Below are positions 60,351 to 64,000 of a stretch of 64,000 nucleotides of DNA, in pieces. The notes beneath the pieces were generated by a model that saw only the letters and a list, made by a program, of their open reading frames with translations, searched no databases and was not told the origin of the DNA. This DNA is from Chloroflexaceae bacterium (lineage in GTDB: Bacteria > Chloroflexota > Chloroflexia > Chloroflexales > Chloroflexaceae): contig JANQID010000022.1 of the NCBI GenBank assembly GCA_028282325.1, positions 1-64,000 of the forward strand. The letters run 5' to 3'. Positions within the stretch are counted from its first letter, which is position 1; every line of letters begins with the position of its first letter. A program made the position numbers and the translations under genes.

Positions 60351-61760
60351 TTAATCTTCCCAGAATTGGCGCACCCAGCCGCGCCGGGCCAGTTCTGCGC
60401 GGAGATCCAGCATCGCGGTATAGGTCGGAAGAATGTAGAGCGTTTCGCCGGGCGGGAGGCTTTCCAACGCGGCATCCAGAGCGGCGCCCAGATCGGGGAC
60501 GACGGTGATGCGGCGCGGATCGACCCCGGCATATTTCAGCCGCACCGCCATATCGGCGGCGCGGATTCCGCTCACCGTCGCCTCGCTAATCCGCCCTGCC
60601 AGCAATTCAAAGTCAGCGTCCCAGAGCCACGAAACGTCGGTTCCATCGGCAAAGCGGTCGTTGATGGCGATCAGCGTGTGCAACGCCGCAACGTCCGCCT
60701 GGCGTCCGCCGACGAGCATGCGCACTGTCTCGCTTGCACCGACGGGATTCTTGATCAGCGCGATCAGCATCGTCGCGCCATCCTGCCCGGCGCGAACGCG
60801 CTCGATCCGCCCGAAGGCGGCGCTAAACGCCTCTAGCGTGGCGCGGATGCGCGCCGGGGGAATAGCCAGCGTCAGACCGGCGGCGATGGCGGCCAGGGCG
60901 TTTAAGGCGTTGTAGAGGCCCGGCAAGGGCAGACGAACCTCTATCGCACCGCCGGGGTAGGTGACATACATATCGCTGCACTCGGCGCCGTGGAGATCAA
61001 GACGCGCAAGTCGGATGTGCGGATCGGGACGGCGACTCCCGCACTGCGGGCAGGCATAATGCCCGATGTGGGCATAGAAGGTCAGCGTGTAATCGTAGCG
61101 GACCCCGCAGCGGCGACAGAATTGCGAGTCGGCGATGTGAGCGGTCGCGGCGGAGGCATGGCGTGCATCGTCGAGACCATAGTAGCAAACCTGCGCCGCC
61201 AGCCCGTCGCCAAGGTCGGCAACCGCCGGATCGTCGGTGTTGAGGATAACGGTTGCATCAGGCGGCAGCGTCGCCAGAGCCTTGCGCCACGCCTGCGCCA
61301 CCGTGTCCACTTCGCCATAACGGTCGAGCTGATCGCGAAAGAGGTTGTGAACGATCACGAGGCGCGGCTGGGTTTCGGCGACAGCTTGCGGCAACGCGGC
61401 TTCGTCGGTTTCAAAAAGGCCGATGTCGGCGTTCAGGCGACCCGACAGCCGACTGTTCGCGAGAGCCGTGGCAGTCAACCCACCGATCAGATTCGCCCCG
61501 GCGCGATTGTGAAGCGTGCGCAGGTCATTTCGACGCAAGATTTCCGCGATCATACGCGTGGTCGTCGTCTTGCCGTTTGTGCCCGATAATAGCGCCACGC
61601 CCTGGGGAAGGGCGGACGTCAGGACGCGTAGCACATCGGCGTCGACACGCCGGGCGAGCGTGCCGGGGAACGTCGTGCCGCCGCCCAATCGCAAACGGCG
61701 ACTGAGCACGCTGGCGACTTTGCCGAGGGCGATAGCGGCGAGGGTGGCTGGTTTGATCAT
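60351..61760 (-). CDS. murT: MurT-like lipid II amidation ligase subunit
   Basis: A 469-residue Mur-ligase-family protein. The P-loop is GTNGKTTTTRMI (about residues 59-70). A zinc-ribbon insertion has CRRCG and CPQCG (about residues 215-245). The C-terminal DUF1727 domain contains VALIKNPVGA-like sequence, read here as LIALIKNPVGASE. MurT with the glutaminase GatD amidates the D-Glu of lipid II. gatD is normally adjacent but is not found downstream, where a VWA gene lies instead. Fourth gene of a run beginning with proC. Confidence 0.9.
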   Translation of the reverse strand: MIKPATLAAIALGKVASVLSRRLRLGGGTTFPGTLARRVDADVLRVLTSALPQGVALLSGTNGKTTTTRMIAEILRRNDLRTLHNRAGANLIGGLTATALANSRLSGRLNADIGLFETDEAALPQAVAETQPRLVIVHNLFRDQLDRYGEVDTVAQAWRKALATLPPDATVILNTDDPAVADLGDGLAAQVCYYGLDDARHASAATAHIADSQFCRRCGVRYDYTLTFYAHIGHYACPQCGSRRPDPHIRLARLDLHGAECSDMYVTYPGGAIEVRLPLPGLYNALNALAAIAAGLTLAIPPARIRATLEAFSAAFGRIERVRAGQDGATMLIALIKNPVGASETVRMLVGGRQADVAALHTLIAINDRFADGTDVSWLWDADFELLAGRISEATVSGIRAADMAVRLKYAGVDPRRITVVPDLGAALDAALESLPPGETLYILPTYTAMLDLRAELARRGWVRQFWED

Positions 61761-61794
61761 TGCGGCCTGGAATGCGGAGTACGGATGTCGCCGA

Positions 61795-62580
61795 TCACCG
61801 ATCCTGCCCTCCCTTCAGACCAGCGCGACGGAGCGCTGCCGCCAGCGGATTATCATCCGTATCGTCGGCATCGTCTGCGGTCGAGTAGGCCGGCCCGGCA
61901 TCAACCGGCGGCGCGAAGTCCTCGATCTCCTCGTGGGCCTCCCAATCGAGTGCCAAGTTCTCGGCGCCGACCAGCGCAATGATGTCATCAACGCTGAAGC
62001 AGAGCAGATCGATGGCCGTGGCATCATCGCCGCACGCATCCAGGTCGGCGACGCGGCGAATATCGGTCATCGCCGCGATGGTTCCGTCGAGTGTGGCGGG
62101 CGTCCTAGTCGGCTGCTCAGGCCCGGCCATCAACGCGGCGACTTCGTCGGCGGTTGGAATTCCGGTATCCACAAGCAGGATAGTGGCATACACGTGCGGG
62201 TAGAGCAAGCGCAGAATCGCGCGAGTCTCTTGCAACTGGCTCGCCGCGCGCCGCAGGCTCTGGGCAGTGCGACTAGCCTTGATCTCGAAAACCCAGGCGC
62301 TTCGTCCATCGAGAACCAGGGCATCGAGTTCACGATATTTGATTGCGGCGCGTTTGCCCCGCCGCTCTTCATATTCGAGAATGCGCCGCTCGGACAAGGC
62401 CAGCCGACCGGCCAGCCAGTTGCGCAACGCATTCTCGGCCTGATCGCCGAAGATGTCGCGCTGGCGCGGCGGTCGGATCGGGCGCCGATTCTGGCGCTGC
62501 AAAATGAATTGCTTAACATAGGCGCGATAGCGGCGGTCGTCGTCAGTAACCAGGCGCGCGCGCCCGTAGCTGGTCGCCAT
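61795..62580 (-). CDS. Putative PD-(D/E)XK nuclease-fold protein
   Basis: A 261-residue protein of no family I can name. Residues 45-105 carry a plausible PD-(D/E)XK core: Glu49 in DQAENALRNWL, Asp86 in ELDALVLDG, and Glu99-x-Lys101 in VFEIKAS, with hydrophobic strands in the right places. The N-terminal 40 residues are basic (QRQNRRPIRPPRQRD); the C-terminal 80 residues are very acidic. GAGGG precedes the ATG at 62580, 5 bp after the small gene upstream. A nuclease or a DNA/RNA-binding derivative is likely. Confidence 0.65.
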   Translation of the reverse strand: MATSYGRARLVTDDDRRYRAYVKQFILQRQNRRPIRPPRQRDIFGDQAENALRNWLAGRLALSERRILEYEERRGKRAAIKYRELDALVLDGRSAWVFEIKASRTAQSLRRAASQLQETRAILRLLYPHVYATILLVDTGIPTADEVAALMAGPEQPTRTPATLDGTIAAMTDIRRVADLDACGDDATAIDLLCFSVDDIIALVGAENLALDWEAHEEIEDFAPPVDAGPAYSTADDADDTDDNPLAAALRRAGLKGGQDR

Positions 62581-62584
62581 CGAA

Positions 62585-62857
62585 TTATGCCCTCCGCAAA
62601 TCCGCCCGCTCGATTTGCAAGGTCAGCGTGCCGCCCGAAAGGCCGGCATCTTTGCTGAAGCGAATCGGCGTGTCTGGGTCGGCCTCTAGCGCAATCCGCG
62701 CGAGCTGGCTCGCCAGGGCCAGCAATCCGGCGGGATTGCCGCAAAGCATCACACCGTCGGGGTTTGCGGTCGCCTCCAAAAGATACCCGTCACGTTCCTC
62801 ACATTCCCGACGTAGCTCGTCGAGGCGTTCCCAGAGTTCAGTGTCATTGACGGTCAT
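62585..62857 (-). CDS. Small protein resembling Imm32-type immunity proteins
   Basis: A 90-residue protein. The pattern is a helix (LWERLDELRRECEERDGYL), a strand, GNPAGLLALASQLARIAL, a short loop and a last strand with LTLQIER. This resembles the layout of the immunity protein 32 family, but the match is by eye and weak. It begins 24 bp after proC and ends 4 bp before the PD-(D/E)XK gene, so it is clearly co-transcribed with both. Confidence 0.55.
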   Translation of the reverse strand: MTVNDTELWERLDELRRECEERDGYLLEATANPDGVMLCGNPAGLLALASQLARIALEADPDTPIRFSKDAGLSGGTLTLQIERADLRRA

Positions 62858-62881
62858 TGACGGTCACCTTGCATATGCGGA

Positions 62882-63700
62882 TCACGAGCGTTTTCCAAGT
62901 TCGACGGAACGGCGATAGGCAGCCCAGATCGCGTCGCCGAGCACGGTGCGCAATCCGCCCCGCTCCAGTTCGCTGAGAGCTGCGGCGGTCGTTCCGCCGG
63001 GCGATGTGACGGCGTTGCGGAGTTGAGCCGGGTGCTTGTCGCTCTGCTGGACATACAACGCCGATCCGAGTATTGTCTGGACAACCAGTTCCTGGGCGAG
63101 ATCGCGGGGCAGACCAAGATGGACGCCCGCATCGATCATCGCTTCGATCATCAGGAAGATATAGCCCGGGCCGCTGCCGTTGATGGCAGTTGCCATATCG
63201 AGATATGTTTCGTTATCGACGCGCACTTCGCGCCCCAACACGCCGAGCGCCGCGCGCGTCCATTCACGCTGCCGTTCGGTAACACCCGCACTGGCCGTCC
63301 AGACGGTCATTCCCGCGCCGACTTGCGCGGGGGTGTTGGGCATCGTGCGCACGACGGCGGCGTGGGCCAGGCTCTCGGCGAGCAGTTGGATCGACGCGCC
63401 GGCGACAATCGAGATCACAACGGCGGCGTCGCGCACCATTCCGCACAGCGGCGCCAACACTTGAGCCAGCACCTGAGGCTTCACGGCGATGATGACGATG
63501 TCGCCCTGGCGGACGGTTTCGCCATTGTCAGCACTGACCCCGATTCCATAGCGAGCGTGCAAATCATTGCGCCTTTCTTCGCGCGGCTCGGCGGCGATGA
63601 TCTGGTCGGCGCGCACCAGTTCCTGGCGCAACAAACCACCGATGATCGCTTCGCCCATCGCGCCGGCGCCAACCACAGCGACGCGCAAATCCGTGAGCAT
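62882..63700 (-). CDS. proC: Pyrroline-5-carboxylate reductase
   Basis: A 272-residue enzyme with the N-terminal NAD(P) motif VAVVGAGAMGEAIIGGLL (residues 8-25) and the C-terminal family signature region LRNAVTSPGGTTAAALSELE. It reduces pyrroline-5-carboxylate to proline in the cytoplasm. AGGATTAG precedes the ATG at 63700. First gene of the run proC - Imm32-like - PD-(D/E)XK - murT, with its own consensus promoter. Confidence 0.96.
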   Translation of the reverse strand: MLTDLRVAVVGAGAMGEAIIGGLLRQELVRADQIIAAEPREERRNDLHARYGIGVSADNGETVRQGDIVIIAVKPQVLAQVLAPLCGMVRDAAVVISIVAGASIQLLAESLAHAAVVRTMPNTPAQVGAGMTVWTASAGVTERQREWTRAALGVLGREVRVDNETYLDMATAINGSGPGYIFLMIEAMIDAGVHLGLPRDLAQELVVQTILGSALYVQQSDKHPAQLRNAVTSPGGTTAAALSELERGGLRTVLGDAIWAAYRRSVELGKRS

Positions 63701-63761
63701 AATCTAATCCTCGCCTGGGAAAAAACCGAGCGCCGGCAGAGCGCCCGCTACCTGTCGGCTG

Positions 63762-63790
63762 ACGATAGCACGGCTGGGTATGGTTGTCAA
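63762..63790 (-). promoter_or_regulatory. Promoter of the proC operon
   Basis: Minus-strand TTGACA (63790-63785), 17-bp spacer, TATCGT (63767-63762), about 60 nt before proC. Confidence 0.7.
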
Positions 63791-63873
63791 ACGTGCGGCG
63801 CCGGGCAATTCGAGATAGCCGCGGCGGCGTTCCAGATGGCGTGATAGGGTTTGAGCGCCCCCGCCCGAACGCC

Positions 63874-64000
63874 CTACTCCACCGTCACGTCGTGCGCGCC
63901 GCTCTCCTGCTTGCCGGCCGACGTGATGCGCACAAACTCGGCGTTGGCCCAGAGTTCGGCGATGTTCGCCGCCCCGGCGTAGCTCAACCCGGAACGCAGC
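63874..64000 (-). CDS. guaB: IMP dehydrogenase, C-terminal end (partial)
   Basis: The last 42 codons of a minus-strand gene that runs off the window. [20 protein letters not shown] and [17 protein letters not shown] match the C-terminus of IMP dehydrogenase, which makes XMP in guanine nucleotide synthesis. The catalytic parts lie beyond the edge. GMP reductase has a related end, so this remains possible but less likely. Confidence 0.85.
   Translation of the reverse strand, partial: LRSGLSYAGAANIAELWANAEFVRITSAGKQESGAHDVTVE

Overview
The window is about 64 kb of moderately GC-rich bacterial chromosome (roughly 58-60% by eye), with no rRNA, tRNA or CRISPR array that I could find. Gene content suggests a member of the Chloroflexota, probably near Chloroflexus/Roseiflexus. 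This is inferred from the overall set: lipoproteins with Ala/Pro/Thr-rich spacers after the lipobox, PD40 propeller lipoproteins, a DUF3048 lipoprotein, MurT, a two-gene TlpA/Lgt-like pair, and many dispersed palindromic repeats. A 16S or marker-gene comparison would be needed to confirm it. Recognisable promoters are sigma70-like, and many carry an extended -10 (TGnTATAAT).

Layout. 1-12 kb: MITE-like repeat, EF-G paralogue, two secreted/lipid-anchored proteins, CDF cation exporter, acyl-CoA dehydrogenase with EtfBA, UMF1-type MFS transporter and a frameshifted sfsA. 12-18.3 kb: glycosyltransferase, a short MgtE behind a long structured leader with an intrinsic terminator, then a PyrR-attenuated pyrRBC operon. 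18.3-25.7 kb: peptide-type ABC importer (binding protein plus two permeases, no ATPases), a phospholipase D-like protein, a zinc-less MDR dehydrogenase and a small membrane protein. 25.9-31.8 kb: a zinc-sensing ArsR with its operator and a His-rich CDF exporter. These are followed on the other strand by a cluster of a dyad-controlled orphan ORF, Crp/Fnr regulator, DUF1858 protein, methyltransferase, cupin, YwiC-like membrane protein and a small zinc-ribbon-like protein, which looks like a redox or nitrogen-oxide response unit.

32-36.8 kb: MscS channel, PD40 propeller lipoprotein, WD40 remnant and a membrane protein with an Lcl-like C-terminus. 36.9-41.8 kb is the clearest accessory island. 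It holds a broken radC, an AT-richer HTH/ImmA-IrrE protease plus DUF4411 PIN-like toxin pair, a decayed helical-repeat gene, tandem repeats and a full-length CcrM-like adenine methyltransferase. 41.9-50.6 kb: dnaE, a four-gene ABC-2 efflux operon with a promoter/operator but no nearby regulator, then an 84-bp dispersed repeat and two transposase remnants.

50.6-64 kb: TlpA-like thioredoxin with an Lgt-like protein, DUF512 radical-SAM-like protein, GAF-GAF-HD-GYP phosphodiesterase, alkyltransferase-like protein, ECF sigma with a membrane partner, YidD with a V4R-like protein, MoaB, a VWA protein, and a proC / Imm32-like / PD-(D/E)XK / MurT operon. The 3' end of guaB lies at the window edge.

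Most promising for follow-up are the mgtE leader RNA, the Crp/Fnr-DUF1858-YwiC cluster with its repressor-type dyad, the CcrM-like methylase outside Proteobacteria, the HTH-protease/PIN pair, and the Imm32-like / PD-(D/E)XK pair between proC and murT.
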